From positions 24,732,221-24,796,220 of the forward strand of contig OZ038399.1 of NCBI GenBank assembly GCA_964036045.1: a stretch of 64,000 nt of DNA, read 5' to 3'. Both the position numbers and the translations under genes were made by a program. The notes under the pieces are model-generated. The model was not told where the DNA came from. It was given only the letters and a program-made list of their open reading frames with translations, and did not search any database. This stretch comes from Eutreptiella sp. 'Long Island Sound 2002'. Lineage: Eukaryota > Euglenozoa > Euglenophyceae > Eutreptiales > Eutreptiaceae. Within the stretch, counting starts at the first letter, position 1, and each line of letters starts with the position of its first letter. Of this stretch, positions 34,401 through 42,386 are shown piece after piece.

Positions 34401-37400
34401 CATCGCCATTACCAACTCCAAGTTTCTCTTCTCGGCCAACCCCAGTTTCATCCACATCCGCATCCGCATCGCTATCCAGGACATCGTCAGCCTCAGCCCC
34501 AGTCCCAACCCCGTCGCCCGCCTCTTCCTGCTCGCCTTTCATACCTCCGTCCCCCGCACCCTCTGTCTCCCCCTCCCCATCGCTGTCGCAGACCTCTGCT
34601 TGCGGCCCACCTCAGACATCATCACCAACCACATCCCATTCCCCGTCGTTATCCCTTGTTCATACCTCATCCAGTGCCACAGCACCAGCGACGTGCATGT
34701 GCGCTGCAACAACTTGTACCCTCACTCGCACTCGGCGGTCCACTTCCGCTCCCGCTAGCGCAACCTCCAGCCCCAGTGCCAGCTGCACTCCCAATCACCC
34801 CCCTACCCCAACACCCCGTGCCACCGAGACAGCAGCAGCGACAGATCTCCATCCTCCAAGCACATCCCGTACCGCCCCGTCCAGTCTTACCCCGACAGAA
34901 ACAGTACCATGCAGACCTACCCGCACCACAACTGCGGTTGCTACTCCAACAACTCCCGCAATCGCCACCCCCAGCCAGTCCCTCCGTGCCGCCTCCACGT
35001 GCACACCAACCTGCACCCCCAGCCTTTCTTCCCGTACCACTGCCCCCCACACCACCGAAGCCCTGTTGAGCCCCACCACCGTCACTCTGCATCTGCGTGA
35101 CCTCACCGCGTCCCCGCTCAGCAACGGCGCCACCTTCCGGATCACCGTCAGTGGCCCGGTTCGGGTTGCGGTGGATTCGGTGGTCGTGCAGCCTGCAGCC
35201 CTTCTTGGCATCCAGTCCTTCTGCCTGTATTCCCTGGTCTCGGGGCTGTGCCTCCGCACGGCAGAGGCCTCCGCCATGCTGCTGACCCGCACCGTGGGCC
35301 TCTCCCTGACCGTCGGCTTCCGGAGCGGCGCGCCGCCCGGCCACGTGACCGGGCGGCTGCAGGTCAGCGGGTTGGGCCGACACGTTTCCGGCAGCTTTTC
35401 CGCGCTCCTGTTCCCCCGTTCCACGATCGGCGGGGTCTTGTCCCGGGCCATCGTCGACGGGGAGGAGGCGCTGGTGCTCTCCAGAGACCAGGACCACCTG
35501 CTGGGCTCCACGCTGGCCACGACGGGTCTCCAGCCGATCAGCCCCGGCCACGCCCATCCCACTCCATCGTCCTCCAACGTGCGCTTCAGTTATCGGGTGG
35601 AGGCCTACACCCAAAGCGCCGGGGGTCTGCGGGGCGATGCCGGGCGCAGCGCGCAGGTGCAGGCGGCATTCGCGACCGCGGCGGATGCGGACGGTTGGAT
35701 GCGGCCCACGAACGGACGCCTGCGCTACAGAAGCGCGAATGGCCCCGCGGCCCTGACTTTCTTCCGGCTCCAGGTCAAGCGCGTGTCGGTGAGTTTGTGC
35801 TCCCTCCCTCCCGCCTGGGAACACCTGCCTGTTTGATGCTTTGGTACGTTGTGTGGTTGGGGCCGAATGCCAGAGTTGGATCTGATCCCGGGGGCAGGGG
35901 GGGGCCTTGCGATTACATAGGCGAGGCTTGGGCGACCCCCCGGTCTTTTGAAGCTGTATCTGAGGGTGGGGTGGTGGGATGGGAGAGCATGCGCATGGGG
36001 GGCAGATACGACACAGGGGATGGCCTGGCCAGCCAGCCCCGTCGCTACCGGGTGCCAGGGCAACATCAGGTCCATCAGGTGGGGGGTGTCTCCCGCAGCC
36101 CAGATGGGCTGTTTGCGCAGCAGGAGGGGGTGCCCACGAGGTGCAGACCAGCCGTGAGGGGGAAAGGGACGACAAGGGACTCCCAGCCCGCACCCCACAC
36201 CAACACCAGCAACCCACCCAGGGGCGCCCAGTTCCCCCCCACCCCACCCGTGGTCCCCCCAGCCCGACCCAGTGTACCCCTGCACCGCCGTTGCGAACAT
36301 TGGCCGTCGAGGAGACATAGTGACCCCACAGGGGGGGTCGGCCGGGAAATCGGACTCCCAGTGGGCCAGACGGGCCCCTGAGGAGTTACGTAAAATGGTG
36401 AGTGCGCGCGGGGGATGGGGCACCCAGAGGGCCAACCCCGGGGCCCGTGCAGCGCAGCGTATTTGTGCGTCCACGCTCAGGGGAACCTGCACCCAGCGGG
36501 CCACCACTGGAGTCCCTGATGCGTCCCGTGCAGCCACCAGTGCGCGCAGGGGATCAGGCACCCAGGAAACCAACCCTGGGGCCCCTGCGGCACAGCGCCG
36601 TTGTTCGTCTGCGCCCAGGGGATCCCGTGCTAGTGGGCTACCGCTGGGGCCCACTGGGGCTCACGCACACGGAAACACAGAGAGGCAGGTTGTGGACGGC
36701 CTGAGGACGGAGGCGTGTGGACAGCAAAAACAGTCAAACGACCCCCACAACAACCAACACAACCTCAATACGCCAACTACTGGGCGCCGCTGACGCGCAA
36801 ACGGCACATCCTGCCACATCCAGCACAGCCGCGGCTCCGCGAACGCGGAAACGACACCAGCAAGAGCACCGGCCGCAGCGGCCGACAGAACGCAGCGACC
36901 CGACGCAACATGCGAAGGGATGAACGGGTGACTGTCCAGGGCCCCGTAAAGAAACAACAACCGGACGGAATGTCACACAGGGGGGGGGGGGGGTTAATCG
37001 CCTGCCGTCCCTGTTGGACCCGTCCACATCCATCCGTCGCGGGCTTTATTTGTTTGTCTGTGATTTTTATTTTGTTGTGTGCGTATGTGTTTTGTGCGTT
37101 TTTTGATTTTTCTCCCGATGGCGTTGCTGTTGATTGTTTTTTTTCCTGAGTTGCCTTTTGTCTTTGTTGCTGTTCTTTGTTGCTGTCCCCGGGGGGACGG
37201 GGCACCTGTTTTTAGTTTGTTGACAAACAAGTTCGGTGGTCACTGCATAGCGGTGGTCAGCAGCGTGCCGCTGCCTGGCTGCTGTGTTTGCACATGTTGG
37301 TGGCCTGCCCACTGGCATGTTCGCGTACCATTCCTTGTGACAGGAAGGTACCTCTGGTCCTCTAGGCCACTAACAAGCCAATTTTTTTCCTGCACTTTGT

Positions 37401-40400
37401 GCTGACTGCCTCTTGCGCACACGTGCAATAGCCCAGAGTGCTTTCGGGGTGATTGTCTTCATACTGAACTCCCTCGTATCTGAGAGGGGGGCGTTGGCCT
37501 TGAATACCCAAACCCCCATTCTCGAATACGGGCGCGACAGTCCGCGGCAGAGGTCGGGTGAGATATTGATGGGAGAGAGCGGGGGGCATGTGTGTGGTGC
37601 TGTCAGACTGTGAGACCGTGGGGGAGAGCGGATTGGTGCTGCTGACGGGCTGGCAGGCTGTACACGGGTTTGTGGGGAGTAGATAGGGCGGGGGGCGTCG
37701 TCAGGGTGCAGTTGAATGGCTGCGAGGCAGTGGAGAAGGAGGGCGGCAGTGATCGGGAGGTGTCAAAGGGGGCAGCAGGGCAGTCAAAGGATTGGCGGGC
37801 TGTGGAGCGGCGGAGAGGGGCAGCACAGCGAGAGCGTGGGGAGAGGGAGGGGGCTGAGGGTCGGAAGGTGGTTGAGGCAGTTGACTGCCACCGCCGTCTG
37901 CGCTTTGGGATGCGCCCTGTGCGTTCCGTCGCGCACCACCGCAAAGCGATGAGCTCCGTGAGCCGACTCGCTTGACTACGGGCCAGCGTCCCATCCCCGT
38001 GCCTGCGCTGCAGGTGGCGTCACACAGCGTCGACGCTGGATGGCTGCGAGCCTGTCAACACGTTTCATTGTCTGGGCCGCATTTTGGTGCCCCCCCGCCC
38101 CGCCCCACACCACCGCTTGTCCCGCCATCCGGATCTTCTTCCGCTGCAGGTCAAGGCCACGACCGCCTTCGCCGGGCACCAGCACTCCGTGATGGCCGCG
38201 TCCCCGCTCCTCGTGGCCCACCCGGGCGCCGCCGTGCCCGCGGCTGCACCGCTCATGCCGTCCAAAGTGGCAACGGCCCACGCCTTTTCCATCGTCCTCC
38301 CGGACCTCCGCGACCGAATCGCGACCGGGACCGGGACCGGGACCGGGTCCGGGACCGGGACGGGGGTGGCCATCGCAGAGGTCCGCTACAATTTGGGGAA
38401 CTTGACGTGGGCCGCCTCCTCGGGACCCGCCGTCGCGATGGCCGCGCCCTTCGTGGCCACGGCGGCCAACTTGAGTCTGGTCGTCACGGTGCACGACGCG
38501 CTCGGCGGGGCCGCCTCGTGGACCGCGGGCCACATCGTCGTGACCCCCACGTCCCCCGCCCAATTGCGGCGGCAGGCCCAGGCCTACCGGGCCCGGCCCA
38601 CCCTCCGCCCGTGGGACCTCAAGGCCTACGCGGAGGTGCTGTGCGGGCTCCTGCACAGCCCCGGGGCCGCCACGGATGACGCCACGGGGCTGCCCGCCAC
38701 CGCCCCCCCGTCCCCGGCGCTGCGCGGGTCCGTGGCGGACTTCTTCGCCAAAGTGCAGCGCGCGGTGGGGGCGGCCGCCGGCGATGGCGCGGGCGTCGCG
38801 AGCGCGCGCGACGACCTCGACGACGTCGGCCACGCCGTCGCGAAAGTGCTCGCCTTCGCCGGGCGGCACCTCCCGGGCCCCGCCGTCCCGGTCGTCCAAG
38901 CGCTCGTCAACCGCCGGCTGGCGGCCCCGCTCACGGCGGCCGTGCCCCCCGGGGCCGTGCCCGGGCCAGTCCTGGACGACCTGCAGCTCAGCGTCACGGC
39001 CCTGCACCTCTGGGCCGTGGCGGCGCGGGAGGGCCCGGGGCGGGCGACGGGGCGCCGCGCCGCCGCGGCGCAGGCGGTGCTCGACGGCAGCCTCCCGTGG
39101 GTCAGTCGGCTGCTGCAGCTGCGGATGTGCCGGGCCGCCCCGCCGGAGCGGCTGCGGGCCTTCGCGGCGTGCGCCGACCGCGCGGTCCCGTTCCCGTGCG
39201 CCCGGTCGCGCGTGTTCCGGGGCTGTCTGGAGCTGCGGGCGCGGGAGGTCCGCACGAGCGCCGCCGTGGACCTGCGGAACGTGCAGGTGCTGCTGCTGGA
39301 GCCCGACGTACCCACGGCGTCCGGGGGCTTTGTGGCGGGCAGCGCCGAGTTCAGCGCGCACTGCAATCCGGACCGCTTTCGGGTGTGGAGCCCGCGCCCA
39401 CGGCGCACCCCTGGGCCCAGGGAAGTATTAGAATGGCCGTACAGCGCAGGAAAGGGGGGTGGGGGGGTCCCCCACCCCCCAGGACCCCCCCACCCCCGTG
39501 AGGTGGCGTAGTTCACGCGGTTCAGGCCGTGCGGCCGGCAAGGGTCGGGTCGCGGGCAGGGATGAATTGGAAGGGGGGGAGGTCACCCCCCCCCCCCCCC
39601 TCCAGGGCGCCCAGCCTACGCCCAGCACTGTCCCCCTGACGCCAAGTGCCAGCTTCAACGACATTTGTAACCGACAGTAACCGCCCCCAACCGCTTCGGC
39701 AACCTCCTCCAACCGCCTGCCTGACTGCCTCTGGGGCCACCTCCGAGGTCCCTTCAATTCTAATGCAACCCTGGTCGCGGGTCCTCCTCATCCTCCTCCC
39801 AAGACCAAAGTGGCCATCGTGGGGAAAACCGGGATTTGCCGTTTGTAAAATCTGGTCTGGCCAAGTTTGGTACATAAACTTTTGGGTCCCAGGCCCCCCC
39901 TCCCCTTCGGATGCTTTCGTGCCTGGGCCCCAGCATCGGTCACCAAAGCCCCCGCATGGGCGCAGCGCGAGGTCCAGTCAGGCCATTGCTCTGCGGCAGC
40001 ACGCCCCCACCTCCCGGGGGGCGTGGCGTGGACGGGTCAGAGGCCAAACACAAGTTTGTGCTCCGAAAATGGGTCTTCCATTTCGGGCGGGCTCCAAAGC
40101 CGTGGACAAACGGCATCACGCGATAGAACAGGGCGCACCCGGGGCCTCGGTCATGACCCCCAACGAGGCCCCGGTGGGGAACGCGATGGAATGCGGATAC
40201 GATGCGAACACAACAAGTCTGCGAAGGCCCTCTGCGAGGGGGTGGAGGCCAGCCCCATCAGCGGGCGGTGGTTGGCCCATCGGCCCTTCCCACGGAACTG
40301 GACCTTGCAGACCCTTTGGGGGGGGGGGAGGGGGGGTCATTTGGGGCCCTGGCCAGCCCCCCCCCCCCGACCCACATCAGAAAAATTTTCCTCCGGGGGA

Positions 40401-42386
40401 AAATGAAATTTATCAAAGCCCCCCCCCCCCCCTCCACGTGTGCAAGCACGTCCTTGTCTACGCACGGCCAGGGTTCCTTTTAACAACTCGGCAACCCACG
40501 GCAGAGGTATGTGGACAGCCAAAACAGTCAAACGACCCCCGCAACCACCAGCACATCCTCAATACGCCAATTATTGGGCGCCGCCGACGCGCAAACGGCA
40601 CACCCCGCCACATCCAGCACAGCCTCAGCACACCAACTACTGGGCTCGGCGAACGCGGAAACGACACCAGCAGGAGCACCGGCCGCAGCGGCCGACAGAA
40701 CGCAGCGACCCGACGCAAAATGCGAAGGGAAGAACGGGTGACCGTCCAGGGCCCCGTAAAGAAACAACAACCGGACGCACTGTCGCACGGGGGGGGGGGG
40801 GGGCTTCCCTTCGGGCCCTTTGGGTCGTTTGGGCCCACGGAGAGGGGGTGCCAAGCAGATGTACTGAGACATGTCATGGGGTTTTCCGTCTTCGTTTCTC
40901 TGTCGAGGAGAGTCTCAGACTTGAGGATGGCTGTCGCCGTTTGGTGTTCGGCGATATCCGAATGCCAACGGACAAATGCGGGTGGCCGACCGTTGACTGT
41001 CAGCCCGTCATCGCCGATCCGAAGGCGGTTGCCGACCGGTGACGGGTACTCCCGCTCGGGTCGTCAGTTGGCGGGTGTTGTGTGCCGTGCCGTTTTGCAT
41101 TGGATGTCTTTGTCGGGGTGTCCCACGTTTTGGGGTCGCGTGGAACGGGACAACCGTTTCGCTTTGTTTTCGACTGAGGAAAGTCGTCGCGTGCTCTGCC
41201 CGCGCTGTGCGTTCAGATGCCGCTGATGACGGGGTCGCAGTTGGTGCTGCTGCAGGACGTGGGCATGCAGTGCCACCCGCTCTTCTCCCTCGAGTCGTCC
41301 TACCGCCACCAGCTCGCCACCCCACGACTCGAGTCCGGGCAGTGCCTGGCCAAGAGCATGCACGGCGGCGAATACGCGGAAGTCGCCCGCTCTGCGGAGA
41401 TGCGGTGCGTGCTTTCGTCCCCAGAGCACTGGGTCACCGTCGCCAACACCACCGCCGCCGTCTCTCGACAGCGCGCCCCGGCCCAGGCGGCGGGGACCCT
41501 CGCCGGCTTCGCCAGGGCCACGAGCACACGGTACCGGCTCACGTTGTGGCTGGCGGCCATCACCGCGGCGGGGCTGCTGGCGGTGCTGGTGCTGTGGGCC
41601 CTGGGGCGGCTGTGGTACGGCAGCGCCAAGCGCCTGCGGCACGCCGTCAGCCGGAAGGCCTCGGAGATGCGGCACCTGCAGTCGTTCGCCTCGAAGCTGC
41701 GGACGCGGTACGCGGTGCCGCGCGGCGCGCGCGCCCCGCTGCAGCCCCTCCCGGCGATGCGGGTGGGCACGCGCGGCAGCCCCGACCCGCCGGGCCCGGG
41801 GCGCAGCGCCCCCGCGCCCCCGCCCGCGCGCGCGCTGCACCGGGACTCGCCCTCCCCGGCGCCCCCGCCCGGCCCTCCGCCGGAGCGGGAGGAGGTGGCC
41901 TCCTTCTCCCCGACGTACTCGTTCCCACGCTCCCCCACGTCCCCCGTGCGTCACGGCGGCATGTCCCCCACGCAGTCCTTCCGCTTCTCCCCCCGCCGAC
42001 TCCTCCACGTGGTCATCCCCGGCCCCGGTCCCCCCGCCGCGTCCCCCCGCGACCTGAGCCCCCCGGCGACGAGCAGCACCGAGTCCCGGGACGCGGGCCT
42101 GCCCCGCTGCGTGTCCCCGTCCCCCCGCCTCTCGCCCCGGCACCTCGGCGCCGAGGTGCGCCGCGTGAGCCGTCTGCTGAGCCCGCGCCACCTCGACCCC
42201 CGGCACACGCCCATCGCCGACCTCGAGTTCCATGCGGACGGGCGGTGCAGTGTGGACTCGCTCCGCACGGAGCCGCAGGGCTCGCAGGAGCTGCCGTCGT
42301 CGCCGGCGGAGAGCGACCCCCCCCTCAGCGCAGCGGAGGGCCCGTTGCCATTCGGCCGAGGGTCGTGTGATGCCGAGGGGGCCTGA
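13104..42386 (+). CDS. Giant surface protein: SGNH-like, two F5/8C domains, STP stalk, REJ-like, TM (9 exons)
   Basis: Join 13104-13505, 16430-16732, 18545-18664, 21616-21895, 24755-25153, 31220-31338, 32612-35788, 38150-39424 and 41217-42386. All junctions are GT-AG, phases agree, and the sum is 7,245 nt (2,414 residues plus TGA). Order: signal peptide (1-19); CE2-like beta domain (20-134); SGNH fold (135-368); discoidin-like domain 1 (369-501) and 2 (502-638); Ser/Thr/Pro-rich mucin-like stalk (about 640-1355); REJ-like region (about 1360-1760) and a helical region (to about 2025); transmembrane helix (about 2133-2155); cytoplasmic Pro/Ser-rich tail of about 260 residues. Predicted role: cell-surface adhesion or recognition, with probable binding of carbohydrate by the discoidin-like domains (inference). 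The SGNH catalytic residues look lost. The exon 1 donor is the least certain junction. Confidence 0.72.
14286..14383. repeat. (CCA/CAC)n microsatellite in intron 1
   Basis: About 33 triplets of CAC type with a few CCG and CAT interruptions. Confidence 0.95.
15423..15490. repeat. Intronic repeat also present at 39657-39725
   Basis: aacggcatttgcaaccgaca, followed by cgccccctcaaccgcg, matches aacgacatttgtaaccgaca, followed by cgcccccaaccgctt, at 39657. Both are in introns of the same gene, and both follow a C-run. Confidence 0.65.
16205..16400 (-). pseudogene. Retrotransposon gag fragment with CCHC zinc knuckle
   Basis: On the minus strand a frame reads KRKHPDLPPPSEARKRGL, then CKGCGSTWHTPDQCWKLHPD, then a Lys/Pro-rich end. 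C-x2-C-x5-H-x4-C followed by WKLHPDLKP is the pattern of retroelement gag nucleocapsid knuckles. The piece stops at a TAG (16205) and no protease, integrase or RT is adjacent, so it is a relic. It lies at the 3' end of intron 1, antisense to the gene, and abuts exon 2. Confidence 0.5.
16430..16732 (+). CDS. Exon 2: SGNH block I
   Basis: The acceptor is tggtcgcag and the donor ACG^GTATGT, both phase 0. RRIEFIGDTASSGFC aligns with the family text RxIEFIGDSxTxG, but the nucleophile Ser is Thr (residue 171). The exon continues with SWGSQTCRLLNADCHHVAWTGFGM, matching the block that follows the nucleophile in CE2-like esterases. Confidence 0.75.
18545..18664 (+). CDS. Exon 3: SGNH block with GTDD
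   Basis: The acceptor is gcatatgcag and the donor AAG^GTGAAG, phase 0 on both sides. WDFATWVPHAVVVNIGTDDD aligns with the family block WxPxxVVINLGTNDxxx. The conserved Asn of GTND is Asp at residue 260. Confidence 0.75.
18736..19090. repeat. Local direct repeat of about 65 bp in intron 3
   Basis: agctacgccc, tgtccaagctacagtaggcg and tagggaccgtattaatt occur at 18739-18790 and again at 19033-19087, nearly identical. Confidence 0.75.
19535..19655 (+). repeat. Dispersed 'CCTCGCAGTTTGAGC' element copy ending in (AG)n
   Basis: ttgaacctcgcagtttgagc at about 19540 is followed by gtcttgggcgtcacacac and then an (AG)n run at 19586-19649. It has the same layout as the copies at 44-47 kb, which end in (AC)n. 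Confidence 0.7.
20185..20760 (+). repeat. Three tandem units of about 200 bp, each followed by (GT)n
   Basis: The block aaaggcgcctat (or tag), then acatgctctgt, then aactgacgagg, starts at about 20200, 20396 and 20615. A (TG)n tract follows each unit at about 20300, 20498 and 20720. The block is intronic (intron 3). Reading frames through it are microsatellite translations. Confidence 0.65.
21616..21895 (+). CDS. Exon 4: SGNH C-terminal block
   Basis: The acceptor is cgttctcag (phase 0) and the donor CAG^GTGTGG (phase 1). FLACGP and the segment ACCGRPSVADHTRMAD align with the terminal block CxGHPxVxxHxxMA of CE2-like SGNH proteins. The catalytic His position is Arg (residue 339). Confidence 0.75.
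22405..22472. repeat. (AT)n microsatellite
   Basis: About 23 AT dinucleotides followed by two ggccatatat units. Confidence 0.95.
22535..22615 (+). repeat. Dispersed 'CCTCGCAGTTTGAGC' element copy in intron 4
   Basis: gaactcatggttattgcag and aatgttgaacctcgcagttt match the copies at 45108 and 47003. This one lacks a 3' (AC)n tail and instead abuts the foldback element. Confidence 0.65.
22620..23245. repeat. Foldback element with arms of about 240 bp
   Basis: The left arm (cccctatttttggggtgggg, agttcaaaaaaa, gggatatgacatcat, ccaaaaataggc) reappears in reverse complement on the right (cccacccccaaaatagggg, ttttttgagttcccca, atgatgtcataccc, gcctatttttag). The arms meet at about 22930. Both outer ends carry the text ccatatata or ggccattatat. 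The element sits in intron 4 and is probably a non-autonomous foldback or MITE-type insertion. Confidence 0.7.
24755..25153 (+). CDS. Exon 5: F5/8 type C (discoidin-like) domain 1
   Basis: The acceptor is gttgcctccag (phase 1) and the donor ACAG^GTGCTG (phase 1). The exon is one complete domain: AMAFDGIKSTKWLDD, WIEITFPAPVTVLEYTVSSA, NDFPGRDPKDWQL, VDTRSGVGF and YTTYRLSV, ending HQFSELSFKC. These are the usual strand landmarks of F5/8C-like sugar-binding folds. Confidence 0.8.
26085..26260. repeat. GTTG-rich minisatellite in intron 5
   Basis: Diverged units of the type GTTGATTGTTGAGTGTTGG recur across the segment. Confidence 0.7.
27240..27411 (+). repeat. Copy of an intronic repeat shared with intron 8
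   Basis: gaagtattagaagggccgta at 27240 matches gaagtattagaatggccgta at 39422. Bases 27333-27365 (agaccaaagtgaccattgtg) match agaccaaagtggccatcgtg at 39801. The nested transposon begins immediately after this copy. Confidence 0.65.
27605..27857. repeat. Three 85-bp tandem repeats at the 5' side of transposon ORF 1
   Basis: atgtagccaccttgcccact recurs at 27611, 27696 and 27781. Each unit ends ctgaagcggtggggaccccc. The units are nearly identical. The array may hold the element's promoter or serve as transposase-binding iterons (inference). Confidence 0.9.
27905..28927 (+). CDS. Transposon ORF 1: basic Cys-rich protein, unknown (contains TAG 28688)
   Basis: From ATG 27905 (MKLLSWYKLHGLREFLQEVL) the frame is open for 261 codons to TAG 28688, then stays open in the same frame to TGA 28927. 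An N-terminal helical part is followed by a Cys cluster (CTCATYCTLGVCEGCL). A basic KKKKAAKRS tract and an acidic Ser/Asp/Asn linker come next. TAG then falls inside what looks like a zinc-binding module (FTCG, stop, CHRKVFLWCVYCEGCMWC, CVAC). A nuclear DNA-binding protein is plausible. I recognise no family. An open frame extends upstream of 27905 into the 85-bp repeats, but that part is unlikely to be coding. Confidence 0.5.
28985..30010 (+). CDS. Transposon ORF 2: Ulp1/C48-like cysteine peptidase
   Basis: This 341-residue ORF starts at ATG 28985 and ends in TGA. NQHWVLRLLLVSPTRTF followed by CLMFDPL gives H184-W and D204 with the spacing typical of Ulp1/SENP peptidases (HW, about 18 residues, then F/Y-D-x-L). 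FLHLEDGVSSHPACLLML resembles the terminal Q-x-D/N-G-x-x-C block, making C274 the candidate nucleophile; the oxyanion Gln is not obvious. MLEARHLRDVYSKSYVTD fits the segment before the core. Members of the family cleave SUMO or related modifiers, and such peptidases are known as cargo of some DNA transposons, including KDZ-type elements. The assignment rests on motif pattern only. Confidence 0.5.
   Translation: MEELDDHPNAPTETVPPPPCSNITPPSQTGMVITRPVCGDDVLAAMCHALTNGPGSPTAQLQHVESLLRDEWERPLDVIIPSSGSQQYMLEARHLRDVYSKSYVTDAAEIVVYYWWLARTTLNADWDVMGVAWVVRDSLWNGSSLPLGRRSESWVLRTLKAASIDMTYAPPLLAAQIYNLRNQHWVLRLLLVSPTRTFSCLMFDPLCNKPYIVGANTEELATVNLIAEREGIEAKPQKRWDKFLGEFGSVAFAIAPLYSTFLHLEDGVSSHPACLLMLHGVRKKGLSQQMFRDHFSLPHHFLRGRNVIHPCPGHHQAQEQRYTTNTRNAVCQQYVEHIPEK
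30043..30290 (+). CDS. Transposon ORF 3: small charged protein, unknown (contains TAG 30061)
   Basis: ATG 30043 reads MSGTIL, then TAG 30061-30063, then an open frame of 75 codons to TAA 30290. The second part (FFVPEHYPKDASGKLEYDKN, LIKELEEKTTGVLRNMCKH, YKDKKADLIYKRVFCDF) has the charge and amphipathic pattern of real coding sequence and no in-frame Met near its start. It could instead be a 3' exon. I recognise no family. Confidence 0.4.
31018..31118. repeat. 21-bp tandem repeat in intron 5
   Basis: ggttacccaccaaccgccatc repeats about 4.5 times, nearly perfectly, about 100 bp before exon 6. Confidence 0.95.
31220..31338 (+). CDS. Exon 6: first part of F5/8 type C domain 2
   Basis: The acceptor is tgtcgacag (phase 1) and the donor CAG^GTATGT (phase 0). 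MCPVGTPSAVGYI and VWMAFDKIFNSKWLD parallel the start of domain 1 in exon 5. The upstream intron is 6,066 bp and holds the nested transposon. Confidence 0.75.
32612..35788 (+). CDS. Exon 7: rest of F5/8C domain 2, STP stalk, start of REJ-like region
   Basis: The acceptor is ctctctctcag and the donor TCG^GTGAGT, both phase 0. SWIQYTFVIPTTVLQYMIST, NDFAERDPVQWQI and YTTYRLYI complete domain 2. About 700 residues of Ser, Thr and Pro follow, with imperfect PSPSxT-type repeats and likely dense O-glycosylation. The exon then gives VTLHLRDLTASPLSNGATF and a beta-rich segment with WxxRTN-type text near the end. The TC-rich stalk leaves other frames and the opposite strand open as artefacts. Confidence 0.78.
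36717..36990. repeat. 280-bp intronic repeat, copy 1 (intron 7; copy 2 at 40509)
   Basis: tgtggacagc, aaacagtcaaacgaccccc, gcgcaaacggcaca, cggccgcagcggccgacaga and gggccccgtaaagaaacaac occur in the same order in intron 7 and intron 8. Both copies end at a G-run. Small indels separate them. Confidence 0.85.
38150..39424 (+). CDS. Exon 8: REJ-like and helical extracellular region
   Basis: The acceptor is cttccgctgcag and the donor GAA^GTATTA, both phase 0. A (GT)n-coded Gly/Thr loop lies at 38328-38365. ANLSLVVTVHDALGGAASW followed by a VTP ending resembles the close of an REJ module. The remainder is helical, very GC-rich and Ala-rich, with paired Cys. The intron begins inside a repeat also present at 27241. 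Confidence 0.7.
39423..39900 (+). repeat. Composite repeat at the start of intron 8
   Basis: It opens with gaagtattagaatggccgta, which overlaps the exon 8 donor. It includes aacgacatttgtaaccgaca (shared with 15423) and agaccaaagtggccatcgtg to ttttgggtccca (shared with 27334 and 30720). The 5' splice site therefore lies at the edge of a dispersed element. Confidence 0.6.
40509..40802. repeat. 280-bp intronic repeat, copy 2 (intron 8)
   Basis: About 90% identical by eye to 36717-36990, with an extra internal block (cagcctcagcacaccaact). It ends at a G-run at 40790. Confidence 0.85.
41217..42386 (+). CDS. Exon 9: juxtamembrane region, transmembrane helix and cytoplasmic tail
   Basis: The acceptor is tgtgcgttcag, phase 0. 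A Cys-containing juxtamembrane part is followed by LTLWLAAITAAGLLAVLVLW, a clear single transmembrane helix, and then basic residues (RLWYGSAKRLRH). The tail is Pro/Ser/Arg-rich with repeated SP(R)-type motifs (SPTYSFPRSPTSP, SFRFSPRRL, RLLSPRHL) that could be proline-directed kinase sites. The stop is TGA at 42384. Confidence 0.78.
   Translation: MPLMTGSQLVLLQDVGMQCHPLFSLESSYRHQLATPRLESGQCLAKSMHGGEYAEVARSAEMRCVLSSPEHWVTVANTTAAVSRQRAPAQAAGTLAGFARATSTRYRLTLWLAAITAAGLLAVLVLWALGRLWYGSAKRLRHAVSRKASEMRHLQSFASKLRTRYAVPRGARAPLQPLPAMRVGTRGSPDPPGPGRSAPAPPPARALHRDSPSPAPPPGPPPEREEVASFSPTYSFPRSPTSPVRHGGMSPTQSFRFSPRRLLHVVIPGPGPPAASPRDLSPPATSSTESRDAGLPRCVSPSPRLSPRHLGAEVRRVSRLLSPRHLDPRHTPIADLEFHADGRCSVDSLRTEPQGSQELPSSPAESDPPLSAAEGPLPFGRGSCDAEGA

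Noticed and set aside
33085-34758. 557-codon + strand frame rich in Ile, Asn and His
   Set aside because: It is an out-of-frame reading of the TC-rich STP stalk of exon 7. Exon 7's own frame links two domains and good splice sites.
34667-36247. 526-codon - strand frame
   Set aside because: Antisense shadow of exon 7 continuing into intron 7; no domain.
37976-39361. 461-codon - strand frame, and 38626-39516 on the same strand
   Set aside because: Antisense shadows of GC-rich exon 8; composition is Arg/Gly-rich and repetitive.
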